A program made the translations under genes and the position numbers. Below, one piece after another: positions 1 through 9,592 of a stretch of DNA of 22,799 bases; positions within the stretch are counted from its first letter, which is position 1, and each line of letters starts with the position of its first letter. The notes under the pieces are model-generated. The model saw only the letters and a list, made by a program, of their open reading frames with translations, ran no database searches and had not been told where the DNA came from. The stretch lies in the IMG/VR virus record IMGVR_UViG_3300043469_001329, positions 1-22,799 of that record. One strand, given 5' to 3'. The stretch comes from a virus.

Positions 1-1
1 G

Positions 2-286
2 CCAGCAATTGATTTACTATTTGAAGAACTAATCGAACTTAAGATTGTTAAGCAAAATAGGGTAGACCACCCTCGCAAATCTTCTAAGGACCTTGCGGAT
101 GCTGTCTGCGGTGCCATCTTTGGTGCTATCAGCCATACTCCAAAAGACCAAAACCTTGAAGTTGAGGTTCATACCTTTAGAGATCGTCCTAAGCAGACGC
201 TTGACACAGATATGAACGGTGTGATACAATATAAGCCTATGCCAAAAGAGGTTAAAGAATACCTGGCTAGATTCGATCTAATCTAA
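2..286 (+). CDS. Terminase large subunit, C-terminal fragment (5' end outside window)
   Basis: The open frame enters from the left edge and stops with TAA at 284-286; about 94 residues are visible. The run VDHP..SSKDLADAVCGAIFGA resembles the end of the RNase H-like nuclease domain of phage large terminases, where the Asp of the 'KDLADA' motif is one of the metal-binding acidic residues. The enzyme packages and cuts concatemeric DNA into proheads. Only the C-terminus is present, so ATPase motifs cannot be checked. The last 90 bases also carry a consensus-like promoter (201-230) for the next gene. The call rests on this one motif; another RNase H-fold nuclease is possible. Confidence 0.7.
   Translation, partial: PAIDLLFEELIELKIVKQNRVDHPRKSSKDLADAVCGAIFGAISHTPKDQNLEVEVHTFRDRPKQTLDTDMNGVIQYKPMPKEVKEYLARFDLI
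201..230 (+). promoter_or_regulatory. Sigma-70-type promoter for the 311-1240 gene
   Basis: TTGACA at 201-206, an 18-base spacer and TACAAT at 225-230, with TG one base upstream of the -10 (extended -10). The predicted start is near 237, leaving a leader of about 70 bases that ends in AAGGAG at 297-302. It lies inside the 3' end of the terminase gene, so it gives the secreted-protein gene its own transcription. Not experimentally shown. Confidence 0.65.
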
Positions 287-310
287 CTATAAATATAAGG
301 AGAAACAAAC

Positions 311-1240
311 ATGACTTCATTCAAGAAGCCACTAATTGCTATTGCCTCAGCACTAGCACTCGTAGGAACTGTTCTTTCAGTCCCTGCCAACGCTGCAACC
401 GCAGCACTAACTGTTAACGCTGTTGCAGTTACCACCGCACCAACTACTGCTGCTAATGCTGTAGCACTACCTGTACCTGCAGACAACTCTGTAGATGCAA
501 CTGACGCTCTTAAGATTGCTCTTGCTAGCGTTGCAACTGGAAGCAACGTTGTAGCAACTGCTACTGACGCACTATTGCTTACTAGCCTAACTGGAGCAAC
601 CGCTTCTTCTGGTTCAGCAACCGTGACGATTGCAACTGGTACTGGTACCACTGCAGACATCTTCGTGTTTACAAAGACCACTAAGACTGGAACTGTTGCT
701 GTCACGGCTGATGGCGTAACTACTACTTATTACGTAAAGGGAACCGCTGGTGCTCTTAACACAATTAAGGTAGATGCACCAACCGCTGCCCTTGGCACCA
801 CAGCAAAGGTAACTGTCACTGGTACCGACGTATTCGGCAATGCGGTTTCTGGATCTTCTGTAGCACTTCAGGTTGTTTCTGCAACTGCAACTGCTACTCA
901 TGCAATCACCACTACTGCTGACGGTACTGCAGTCAAGGACCTAACTGGTCTTGCTGTAGGATCGTATGATCTTCTTGCAACCGCCACTGTATCAAGTGCT
1001 GTAACTGGTCTAACTGCTCCTACTGGTTTCGTTCGTGGAACCCTTAAGGTAGTTGACCTTGCTGCTCTTGTTGCAGAGAAGGACGCAGAACTAGCAATCG
1101 CTAAGGCTCAGATTGCTGACCTAACAAGCAAGTTGGCTCTTGCAGAGGCTAAGGCTTCTGGAAACAAGGCTAAGTACAACGCTCTAGCAAAGAAGTGGAA
1201 TGCAAAGTTCCCAAAGGCTAAGGTTGCACTACTCAAGTAA
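311..1240 (+). CDS. Secreted Ala/Thr-rich protein with Ig-like region and C-terminal coiled coil
   Basis: The 309-residue product starts 8 bases after AAGGAG. Residues 1-28 form a clear Sec signal peptide (basic start, hydrophobic core, ending VPANA). Residues about 30-145 are low-complexity Ala/Thr/Val. Residues about 149-230 resemble a bacterial Ig-like (Big/invasin-type) beta domain (TAKVTVTGTDVFGNAVSG, then a strand pattern). Residues about 253-283 form a short heptad-like helix (LVAEKDAELAIAKAQIADL), followed by a basic tail. Codons are strongly restricted (GCA, ACT, GTT, AAG, CTA), as in the nrdE body, which suggests high expression. The gene has its own promoter (201-230) and terminator (1259-1286). 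The exact function is unknown; a host-surface, cell-wall-associated or virion adhesion protein is possible. Confidence 0.75.
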   Translation: MTSFKKPLIAIASALALVGTVLSVPANAATAALTVNAVAVTTAPTTAANAVALPVPADNSVDATDALKIALASVATGSNVVATATDALLLTSLTGATASSGSATVTIATGTGTTADIFVFTKTTKTGTVAVTADGVTTTYYVKGTAGALNTIKVDAPTAALGTTAKVTVTGTDVFGNAVSGSSVALQVVSATATATHAITTTADGTAVKDLTGLAVGSYDLLATATVSSAVTGLTAPTGFVRGTLKVVDLAALVAEKDAELAIAKAQIADLTSKLALAEAKASGNKAKYNALAKKWNAKFPKAKVALLK

Positions 1241-1252
1241 TTGAGATATAAT
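1224..1252 (+). promoter_or_regulatory. Promoter candidate abutting a terminator, upstream of nrdI
   Basis: TTGCAC at 1224-1229 and TATAAT at 1247-1252 are separated by 17 bases. The -35 lies in the last codons of the preceding gene. The predicted start falls near 1259, exactly where the terminator hairpin begins, so most transcripts would end as a short hairpin RNA unless they read through into nrdIEF. The -35 overlaps coding sequence and may be fortuitous. Confidence 0.45.
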
Positions 1253-1258
1253 AGATTG

Positions 1259-1286
1259 GGGAGAGGGCTTTCGTCCTCTCCCTTTT
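1259..1286 (+). terminator. Rho-independent terminator after the secreted-protein gene
   Basis: GGGAGAGG at 1259-1266 pairs perfectly with CCTCTCCC at 1275-1282 around the loop GCTTTCGT, followed by TTTTC. It lies 19 bases after the stop codon at 1240 and before nrdI. Confidence 0.85.
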
Positions 1287-1321
1287 CTATCACCAGACTA
1301 TATAAAAAGGGGTTATACTAG

Positions 1322-1715
1322 ATGTCTTTAGATATCGTATACTTCTCAAATTATTCGGGGAACACCAAAAGATTTGTGGAGAAACTAAATGGAAGCACTA
1401 TTCGTATTCCTATTGATTGGGATAGCGACAACCCTATTACTGTCACTAACGGTTATGTACTTTTTGTACCGACTTATGGTGGGGGTAGTGAGAGATCTGC
1501 AGTACCCAGACAGGTTCGACACTTTCTAAACATTCCTGGCAACAGGGAAATGCTTAGGGGGATTGTGGGGCTTGGCAATACAAATTTTGGAGAGCATTTC
1601 TGTAAGGCAGCAGAAATAATCTCAGGGAAGACTGGTGTCCCGATAATAGCCAGAGTAGAAATATTTGGAACGTCAGAAGACGTACAAAGAGTACAGGAGA
1701 GGTTGGAACAACTAA

Positions 1716-1723
<8 letters not shown>
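1322..1723 (+). CDS. nrdI: NrdI, flavodoxin-like ribonucleotide reductase activator
   Basis: The 133-residue product has the NrdI signature: an FMN phosphate loop ([16 protein letters not shown], residues about 7-22), VPTYGGG near 49-55, and [19 protein letters not shown] near 93-111. NrdI is a flavoprotein that supplies the oxidant to build the Mn(III)2-tyrosyl cofactor in NrdF. Length matches the family. A weak SD, AAGGGG (1307-1312), precedes the ATG by 9 bases. It overlaps nrdE by 8 bases, so the two are probably translationally coupled. No glutaredoxin-like nrdH accompanies it here. Confidence 0.95.
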
Positions 1724-4771
<3,048 letters not shown>

Positions 4772-4774
<3 letters not shown>

Positions 4775-4795
4775 CTAAGTCGTTAACTAAATCGT
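4772..4795 (+). repeat. Tandem 12-base repeat at the end of nrdF
   Basis: TAACTAAGTCGT at 4772-4783 is followed directly by TAACTAAATCGT at 4784-4795, one mismatch apart. The first copy contains the nrdF stop codon. The repeat leads straight into the terminator stem. It probably arose by local slippage; no function is evident. Confidence 0.6.
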
Positions 4796-4796
4796 T

Positions 4797-4825
4797 AAAG
4801 AGGGGCGAAAGCCCCTCTTTTTCTA
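4797..4825 (+). terminator. Strong Rho-independent terminator of the nrdIEF operon
   Basis: AAAGAGGGGC at 4797-4806 pairs perfectly with GCCCCTCTTT at 4811-4820 around a GAAA tetraloop, followed by further T residues. The A/T-rich stem base would also work for transcription from the opposite strand. Confidence 0.92.
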
Positions 4826-4828
4826 TAT

Positions 4829-4856
4829 CTAAACAATGTTATAATTATCTTGTTAG
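4829..4856 (+). promoter_or_regulatory. Extended -10 promoter framed by an inverted repeat
   Basis: TGTTATAAT (TATAAT at 4840-4845) is an extended -10; no good -35 is visible. The -10 is centred in an imperfect inverted repeat, CTAAACAA (4829-4836) against TTGTTAG (4850-4856), one unpaired A. The predicted start lies near 4852, only about 10 bases before the ATG at 4862. The repeat may be an operator. Confidence 0.5.
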
Positions 4857-4861
4857 CCTTA

Positions 4862-6733
4862 ATGGCAAACGAGGAGACCCCAAAAATTAATAAACCCCAA
4901 AGAATTTTTCTAGTACTTTTACTAGCCTTTGCTCCAGTGCTAGCGTCTAGTCTTGCTTTTGCAGAAACCAGGGCAGAACATGACGCTACCGTGGCTGCTG
5001 CACAGGCTAAACTTTCTGCTGCCCAAGAAGCACTAAGACAGGCACAAGATGCCTATTCGGTTGCCCTAAATGCTGGGGTATCCTTAGATTCACAAATAGT
5101 AGAAGCAGAGAAAAACTTAAGGTCAGCACAGGCAGCCTATGACCAGTCGCAAATCCTGGATCCATCCTGGGTTAGACCAATAAAAGAAGAAACATACACT
5201 GTAAGCGTAGCCCACACCGTACAGGTTCCGTATACTGTTATAGAGCAAAGGACATCTGAAGTAACCAGAACCATTCAGGTGCCAAACGTTTCAACTGTAA
5301 GCACAACATCATTAGTGCCTAGAGAAATAACAACGGTTGTGCCATCGGGCTTGACTGCTAAAGTCTATAACATGCAAGGGTATAATAATGCACCGCCACT
5401 CCCAACAGAAAACAGGCTAATGTTTACCACTACTGTTTCAAATATTGATTTTAACTGGGGTGGCAACAGAGTTATGGATAGTGGACCATATGAAGATGTT
5501 GTAGTCAACTTTGCAGGAAGCATCTATATACCAGAAAATGGTAACTACGGCTTCTATGCCCCAGGGGATGACGGAGTTCAGGTAATTATTGATGGTAACA
5601 GAATCATTAATGACTGGTATGACAAGGGTGGTGGTGGGTCCATGGTCTATGTAGCCCTGACCTCTGGTAGTCACAATATTACAGTTTGGTATTATGAAAA
5701 TGGCGGTGGGGCTAATGTATGGCTGTATTGGGCAAAGCCTGGAATGGGCTGGGAAATCGTGCCTGCATCTGCATTTGGAGAACAGACCATCAAAACCACG
5801 GTATATGACGAAGTAACCACAATATCGGAAGTAGTAACGTATACAGAAGAAACAGTCACTGAGACTATTGTTATTGATGTAGAGGTTACGCTTTACAGAG
5901 ATGAAGAAGAGTTCAGAGAAGAGGAACGAGTCAGGATTGTGCCAGATGAAGATGCAGAGCATCCAAAGATTAAAGATCCAGAACTGCTCCCAGCAATATC
6001 TGATGCACAATCTAACCTAAGCAACCTTAATACTTTTAAGAATCAAAACGCAGGTATAATAGAAGCAGCATCTGCTGATGTATCTACAAAACAACAGGAG
6101 TTAAATGTCGCTCAACAAGAATTGGAAGCCATTCCACCATTCAGAGAGCCAACACCTACGCCTACGGAGACCGAGAGCCCTTCTGAAGAGCCAGCAGAAC
6201 CTCAGCCAGAACCGCTACCAGAACCAGAGCAAACAGAAACCCCAGAGCCAAAACCAGAACCTGAGTTACGAGTAAACGAAGCGGTATCCGAAATTGAAGA
6301 TCTAGCAGAAACTGCTCCAGAAGATTTAACAGATGCACAGGTTGAGCGGTTAATTGAGGCAGCCATGTTTGTTTTTGAAACAGCAGAGCAAGGCTCTCCA
6401 GCCTACGAGCAAGCACTAGAAGCCCTTTCAATCGCAGCCGAGGCAGACGACCCTGAACTGCCATCAGAACTTGCTGCCATCCCTGGTGCTGCAGTTGTTC
6501 TAGAGGTGTTTAACAATCTTGGTAATGTTGGTGCAGATATGTCTCCTCAAATTCGTGAAGAGGCAGAAAAAACAGTTATTGCATCTGTCATCGCTACAGG
6601 TGCAGCCGTGCAAGCAACGGTCGCAGCAGCCACTGCTGCAGCAGCAACAACTTCGTCATCAGGCAGTTCTGGTGGCGGTAGTGGAGCATCAGGATCTGGT
6701 TCTGGTGGGGGAACAAACAGGAAGGTGAAATAA
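4862..6733 (+). CDS. Exported PA14-domain stalk protein
   Basis: The 623-residue product has a Sec signal peptide (residues 1-34, ending SLAFA before ETRAEHD). Residues 36-98 form a coiled coil; 108-160 are Thr/Val-rich alternating strands; 163-305 form a PA14 domain, with the diagnostic GNYGFYAPGDDGVQVIIDG and the later VWYYENGGGANVWLYW; 305-362 are again strand-like; 374-424 form a second coiled coil; 425-470 are Pro/Glu-rich. Near 570-595 comes an Ala/Val-rich, possibly membrane-inserting stretch, then a Ser/Gly tail to 623. PA14 domains usually bind glycans. No SD precedes the ATG at 4862, and a TTG at 4850 would add four residues; I prefer ATG because the mRNA would be near-leaderless. 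The role is unknown: adhesion, surface masking or a virion fibre. Confidence 0.75.
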   Translation: MANEETPKINKPQRIFLVLLLAFAPVLASSLAFAETRAEHDATVAAAQAKLSAAQEALRQAQDAYSVALNAGVSLDSQIVEAEKNLRSAQAAYDQSQILDPSWVRPIKEETYTVSVAHTVQVPYTVIEQRTSEVTRTIQVPNVSTVSTTSLVPREITTVVPSGLTAKVYNMQGYNNAPPLPTENRLMFTTTVSNIDFNWGGNRVMDSGPYEDVVVNFAGSIYIPENGNYGFYAPGDDGVQVIIDGNRIINDWYDKGGGGSMVYVALTSGSHNITVWYYENGGGANVWLYWAKPGMGWEIVPASAFGEQTIKTTVYDEVTTISEVVTYTEETVTETIVIDVEVTLYRDEEEFREEERVRIVPDEDAEHPKIKDPELLPAISDAQSNLSNLNTFKNQNAGIIEAASADVSTKQQELNVAQQELEAIPPFREPTPTPTETESPSEEPAEPQPEPLPEPEQTETPEPKPEPELRVNEAVSEIEDLAETAPEDLTDAQVERLIEAAMFVFETAEQGSPAYEQALEALSIAAEADDPELPSELAAIPGAAVVLEVFNNLGNVGADMSPQIREEAEKTVIASVIATGAAVQATVAAATAAAATTSSSGSSGGGSGASGSGSGGGTNRKVK

Positions 6734-6909
6734 TGAAAAAATTTCTAAATGATATTATTGGTCAGGCTTGGACGCTACTGGGCATGTTTGTTGCCTGGGT
6801 AGTGCTAGAAGGCTCTGCCAAGACAATTGTAGGATATTGCATCATAGGCACTTTAGGTCTATGGGTGATTACTTATCCAATTAGAAATCCAAAGGAAGGA
6901 GATGAATAA
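6733..6909 (+). CDS. Small two-helix membrane protein, holin candidate
   Basis: A 58-residue protein whose ATG overlaps the previous stop (TAATG). It begins MKKFLNDIIGQAWTLLG, has hydrophobic segments at about 12-26 and 32-48 separated by a short EGSAK turn, and ends in a charged tail (RNPKEGDE). That is class II holin-like topology. It lies directly before another small membrane protein, but the endolysin is about 4 kb away, so the holin call is tentative. I do not recognise a family. Confidence 0.6.
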   Translation: MKKFLNDIIGQAWTLLGMFVAWVVLEGSAKTIVGYCIIGTLGLWVITYPIRNPKEGDE

Positions 6910-6910
6910 T

Positions 6911-7171
6911 ATGGTAAGACAAATAGCAGATATATTTGCAAGAATGGTAGCAGTCTTCGTGATTTCGGCACTAGGAGTTCTCGGTGCTGGTGCTGTCGCA
7001 GGCGTTGAAGTACTACAGGCTGTGCTCATGGCAGGGCTACTTGGTGTAGCACGTGTACTTGAGGATCTTGCAAAGTCATTCCTACAGGATGGCAAACTAA
7101 CCCAGGCTGAGATTAACTCGGCATTTCGCAAGGAACACAGACGTGCGGAAGAAGAAGACAACGAACAATAA
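6911..7171 (+). CDS. Small membrane protein, r1t-holin-like
   Basis: An 86-residue product. An ATG at 6902 is in frame but touches the SD (AAGGAAGGAG at 6892-6901); the ATG at 6911 has 9-base spacing and is chosen. The pattern FARMVAVFVISALGVLGAGA, then VEVLQAVLMAGLLGVARVLEDLAKSF, resembles small phage holins of the r1t type: a first hydrophobic helix, a Gly/Ala-rich link, and a second helix. The tail (KLTQAEINSAFRKEHRRAEEEDNEQ) is charged and cytoplasmic-looking. It is probably co-transcribed with the PA14 gene. A scaffold or other membrane role cannot be excluded. Confidence 0.6.
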   Translation: MVRQIADIFARMVAVFVISALGVLGAGAVAGVEVLQAVLMAGLLGVARVLEDLAKSFLQDGKLTQAEINSAFRKEHRRAEEEDNEQ

Positions 7172-7186
7172 GTTTTAGTCAACCCC

Positions 7187-7215
7187 TTGACTACCCTCTC
7201 TAGATGGTGTAAAAT
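7187..7215 (+). promoter_or_regulatory. Sigma-70-type promoter for the 7244-9494 operon
   Basis: TTGACT at 7187-7192, a 17-base spacer and TAAAAT at 7210-7215. The predicted start is near 7222, and the short leader contains GAGAGG as SD before the ATG at 7244. The -10 lies inside the loop of the perfect inverted repeat 7193-7237. Confidence 0.8.
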
Positions 7216-7240
7216 ATATATACTACCTAGAGAGGGTTTT
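7193..7240 (+). repeat. Perfect 11-bp inverted repeat enclosing a -10 box
   Basis: ACCCTCTCTAG at 7193-7203 is the reverse complement of CTAGAGAGGGT at 7227-7237, with TTTT running through 7237-7240. In read-through RNA from upstream it would form a terminator-like hairpin that also hides the GAGAGG SD. RNA begun at the internal promoter lacks the 5' arm, so the SD stays free. A DNA operator role is also possible. Confidence 0.75.
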
Positions 7241-7243
7241 CAT

Positions 7244-7426
7244 ATGAACGAAGTAAATGAGACTGGATTTGGAGATTGGCTTCAAACTGGTATTGATAGA
7301 GGTTGGGTGTCAGAGCCATTCTGTTATACACACGATGGTGATCCGTACATGACCGAAGAAGAAGAGCAACAGTGGGAAGATGGCGGAGACCCATGTGCTC
7401 CAGTAATTAAAATTTTGGACAATTAA
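7244..7426 (+). CDS. Small acidic protein conserved in actinophages
   Basis: A 60-residue protein from the ATG at 7244, behind GAGAGG. Its pattern (WVSEPFCYTHDGDPYMTEEEEQQWEDGGDPCAPVIKI) matches a small acidic protein I recognise as recurrent in phages of Actinobacteria, with two conserved Cys and a His that could bind a metal. The function is unknown. Its stop overlaps the next start (TAATG), so it leads the protease and glycosyltransferase operon. Confidence 0.75.
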   Translation: MNEVNETGFGDWLQTGIDRGWVSEPFCYTHDGDPYMTEEEEQQWEDGGDPCAPVIKILDN

Positions 7427-8295
7427 TGAAAAAACTATTAGTAATAGCATCAGCAATTTCTTTGCTGTTTCAGGTAACACCAGCGGTAGCAGAAGAGCAA
7501 AACCCAACTGTCGTAGTTATTGACAGCGGTTTTGACAGCAACCTGCTTGCTCCAATCAAAGAAGTATGCATACTTGTTGTTAAGCAATGCAACAATGGAA
7601 AAGCCTTTGATGATTCTTTTGGTGCATCAGACACAACTCTTGCAATTCGAAGCAACTGGTTGAGTGAATGGGCACATGGGACCAAGATGGCGGACATTGT
7701 ACGTCAGATCAACCCTAATGCCAACCTGATTCTAATTCGTAATGCGATAGTTCTTCCATCTGGTGCCATCAATATTGGTGGAGTTAAAGAGTTTGAGTTG
7801 TCTCTAAAGTGGGTTAGAGAAAATGCTGCCAAGTATAATATTTCAGCGGTATCTTTTTCACGTGGGTCTAACGCTTGGGTAAAGGCTGGCAAGGGCTGTC
7901 CTATAGATGCTGGCATTCAATCTGAGATTGTTGCACTGCAAAGCCTTGGGGTCGCAACTGTAATCGCTGCTGGAAATAATGCAGACAAGGTCAACGTAAG
8001 TTATCCTGGTTGTATTCCAGAGGCTGTCACTATTAGTGGTATTTATTCACAAAACTATACTCCAAAGATCTGGTCTTCATATCGCCAGACACTGGGGACC
8101 AATTCAGGTGCACTAACAGACTTCTTTGCCTATGGCAATTTTAAAACCGTTGCTGGACCAGTTGCCGAATCAACTTCATCTAGTGCTGCTGCCTTTGCAG
8201 GGTACTGGAGCAAGGTTAGCAATGGAGTGTACCAGCAGACCTATGACAGCATCTTGCAGTCTAACAAAAACAAGTTTGTGGATGTTCTCAATTAA
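7426..8295 (+). CDS. Exported subtilisin-like (S8) serine protease
   Basis: The 289-residue product has a signal peptide (residues 1-22, ending TPAVA). The S8 triad is visible: Asp33 (VVVIDSGFD), His84 (WAHGTKMADIV) and Ser251 (AESTSSSAAAFAG), with oxyanion Asn184 in VIAAGNNAD. The Ser motif departs from the usual GTSMAAP: the Gly is Ser and the Pro is missing, so activity may be reduced or specialised. A propeptide is not apparent, as Asp33 follows the signal peptide closely. It overlaps both neighbours by one base pair of stop/start (TAATG). It probably acts outside the membrane: processing surface proteins, including possibly the two exported proteins upstream, or countering host defences. 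Confidence 0.8.
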   Translation: MKKLLVIASAISLLFQVTPAVAEEQNPTVVVIDSGFDSNLLAPIKEVCILVVKQCNNGKAFDDSFGASDTTLAIRSNWLSEWAHGTKMADIVRQINPNANLILIRNAIVLPSGAINIGGVKEFELSLKWVRENAAKYNISAVSFSRGSNAWVKAGKGCPIDAGIQSEIVALQSLGVATVIAAGNNADKVNVSYPGCIPEAVTISGIYSQNYTPKIWSSYRQTLGTNSGALTDFFAYGNFKTVAGPVAESTSSSAAAFAGYWSKVSNGVYQQTYDSILQSNKNKFVDVLN

Positions 8296-9494
8296 TGGCT
8301 AATCTATTCTTGAGTGGACCGTTCGACTATAAGGGTAAGGGGTGGGGTTATGCCCATTACTCTTATGGCTTTGCCATGGAATCCTTTGCAGGCGTAGCCA
8401 CAAAAGAAGACAATGTTTGTGGGTATTTCTCATATCCATTTAGTATTGGGTCTGCCAAGACCCAAATGAGACAGCACAAAGATCCAGTCAGCATATCTTT
8501 TTTGCCACCAGATGTGGCTCTGCTAATACCAAGACATAAAAACATATGCGTGTTCGCATGGGAGTTCGATAGGCTACCAGTCAAGAGCGATGGAAACAAT
8601 GGCATCTTTAAAAAAGATTATGCTTCTACACTAAAGAAGTTCGATCATGTCATTACGCTATCCTCGTACTCTCAGGCTGCCCTGCAGACGTATGGCATAG
8701 ACTCTTTTGTGCTTCCATCAGCGGTATCACCGAAGGCGATTGATTCTGGAGAGTCTATTGACGGCTTGCCATGCTACACACTAAGCACGGTGTCAGACTA
8801 TTACAAAGACCATGAGCCAGAATTATTGGCAAACTTGTTAGACAAATCAGATCATAAGGAAAGATTTCTCTATATTCTTAACCCACATGACATTAGAAAG
8901 AACTTTGGCAATCTTGTTACGGCATTCGTAAAGTTTAGACAGGAACATCCAGACGCAATTCTTTTGCTTAAGATGACCGCACAGGGAGATCTTGGAAAAT
9001 TGCAGACAACCGCTTTCAGGAGAGAGTTTCCGTCGTTCCCAGAAACAACGTTTGAGAATGTTTATTTTATTCCACAAAAGTTGTCGGACAGCAAACTACA
9101 AATGCTGATTGATTCTTGTCAGAACTATGTGTCTCCTAGTCGTGCAGAGGGTCAGAACCTGCCACTATGCGAGGCTATGGTATCTGGCAGGGTATGCATA
9201 ACTCCAGACCATACGTCAATGAGCGACTACGTAACCAACGATTCAGCAATTATTCTTGAGTCTAATACTTGGATGATAGATGAGTCTACGCATAAGTATA
9301 AAGACTTCTGGGGCTTTTCATGGTTCAATGTGGGGGAGCAAACAATTCTTGACGCATTAATCAAAGCGGTATCTCTGACAGAAGAAGAGAAGGCTACTAT
9401 CACAAATAAAGCAAAGAAAAATGTTGAAGACTTCTGCTCACCAGAGTCAGTTCTAAAAAAATGGCAGCAGATTAAGTTGCAAACAGGCATCTGA
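8295..9494 (+). CDS. GT-B glycosyltransferase (GT4-like)
   Basis: The 399-residue cytoplasmic protein ends in a donor-binding half typical of family 1/4 transferases: RFLYILNPHDIRKNFGNLV near residue 190, then YVSPSRAEGQNLPLCEAMVSGRVCITPDHTSMSDYV at about 277-312, where the Glu of the SRAEG/LCEAM region contacts the nucleotide sugar. The N-terminal half (LFLSGPFDYKGKGWGYAHYS) looks like an acceptor domain, and FDHVITLSSYSQ is a typical inter-strand motif. Donor and acceptor cannot be read from sequence. Its start overlaps the protease stop (TAATG). It is followed by the tRNA-Asn promoter and gene. Confidence 0.85.
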   Translation: MANLFLSGPFDYKGKGWGYAHYSYGFAMESFAGVATKEDNVCGYFSYPFSIGSAKTQMRQHKDPVSISFLPPDVALLIPRHKNICVFAWEFDRLPVKSDGNNGIFKKDYASTLKKFDHVITLSSYSQAALQTYGIDSFVLPSAVSPKAIDSGESIDGLPCYTLSTVSDYYKDHEPELLANLLDKSDHKERFLYILNPHDIRKNFGNLVTAFVKFRQEHPDAILLLKMTAQGDLGKLQTTAFRREFPSFPETTFENVYFIPQKLSDSKLQMLIDSCQNYVSPSRAEGQNLPLCEAMVSGRVCITPDHTSMSDYVTNDSAIILESNTWMIDESTHKYKDFWGFSWFNVGEQTILDALIKAVSLTEEEKATITNKAKKNVEDFCSPESVLKKWQQIKLQTGI

Positions 9495-9505
9495 TCCTGT
9501 ATAAT
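9477..9505 (+). promoter_or_regulatory. Promoter for tRNA-Asn
   Basis: TTGCAA at 9477-9482, 17 bases and TATAAT at 9500-9505. The -10 ends exactly 10 bases before the mature tRNA 5' end, the same distance as at tRNA-Asp and tRNA-Glu. It overlaps the end of the glycosyltransferase gene. Confidence 0.65.
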
Positions 9506-9515
9506 TGAATAACAA

Positions 9516-9588
9516 TCCTCCTTAACTCAGTTGGTAGAGTGTTCGGCTGTTAACCGAAATGTCGTTGGTTCGAGTCCAGCAGGGGGAG
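9516..9588 (+). tRNA. tRNA-Asn (anticodon GTT)
   Basis: A complete cloverleaf: acceptor TCCTCCT/AGGGGGA, D arm ACTCAGTTGGTAGAGT, anticodon stem TTCGG/CCGAA with loop CTGTTAA (GTT at 9549-9551), T arm GTTGG-TTCGAGT-CCAGC, discriminator G. CCA is not encoded. The start codon of the next gene lies 4 bases after it. Confidence 0.95.
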
Positions 9589-9592
9589 CAAG

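Noticed and set aside
283-705. Minus-strand open frame opposite the secreted-protein gene
   Set aside because: Its Val/Ala-rich content mirrors the Ala/Thr-rich codons of the real gene; the plus-strand gene has SD, signal peptide, promoter and terminator.
1314-1319. TATACT just before nrdI as its -10 box
   Set aside because: It ends 2 bases before the ATG, too close to give a transcript containing the start codon.
5381-5386. TATAAT inside the PA14 gene (also at 6055)
   Set aside because: No matching -35 at 16-18 bases and no gene start downstream.
5438-6010. 190-codon minus-strand frame opposite the PA14 gene
   Set aside because: Composition is odd (many Ile, Tyr, Cys), there is no SD, and the plus-strand PA14 domain is unmistakable.
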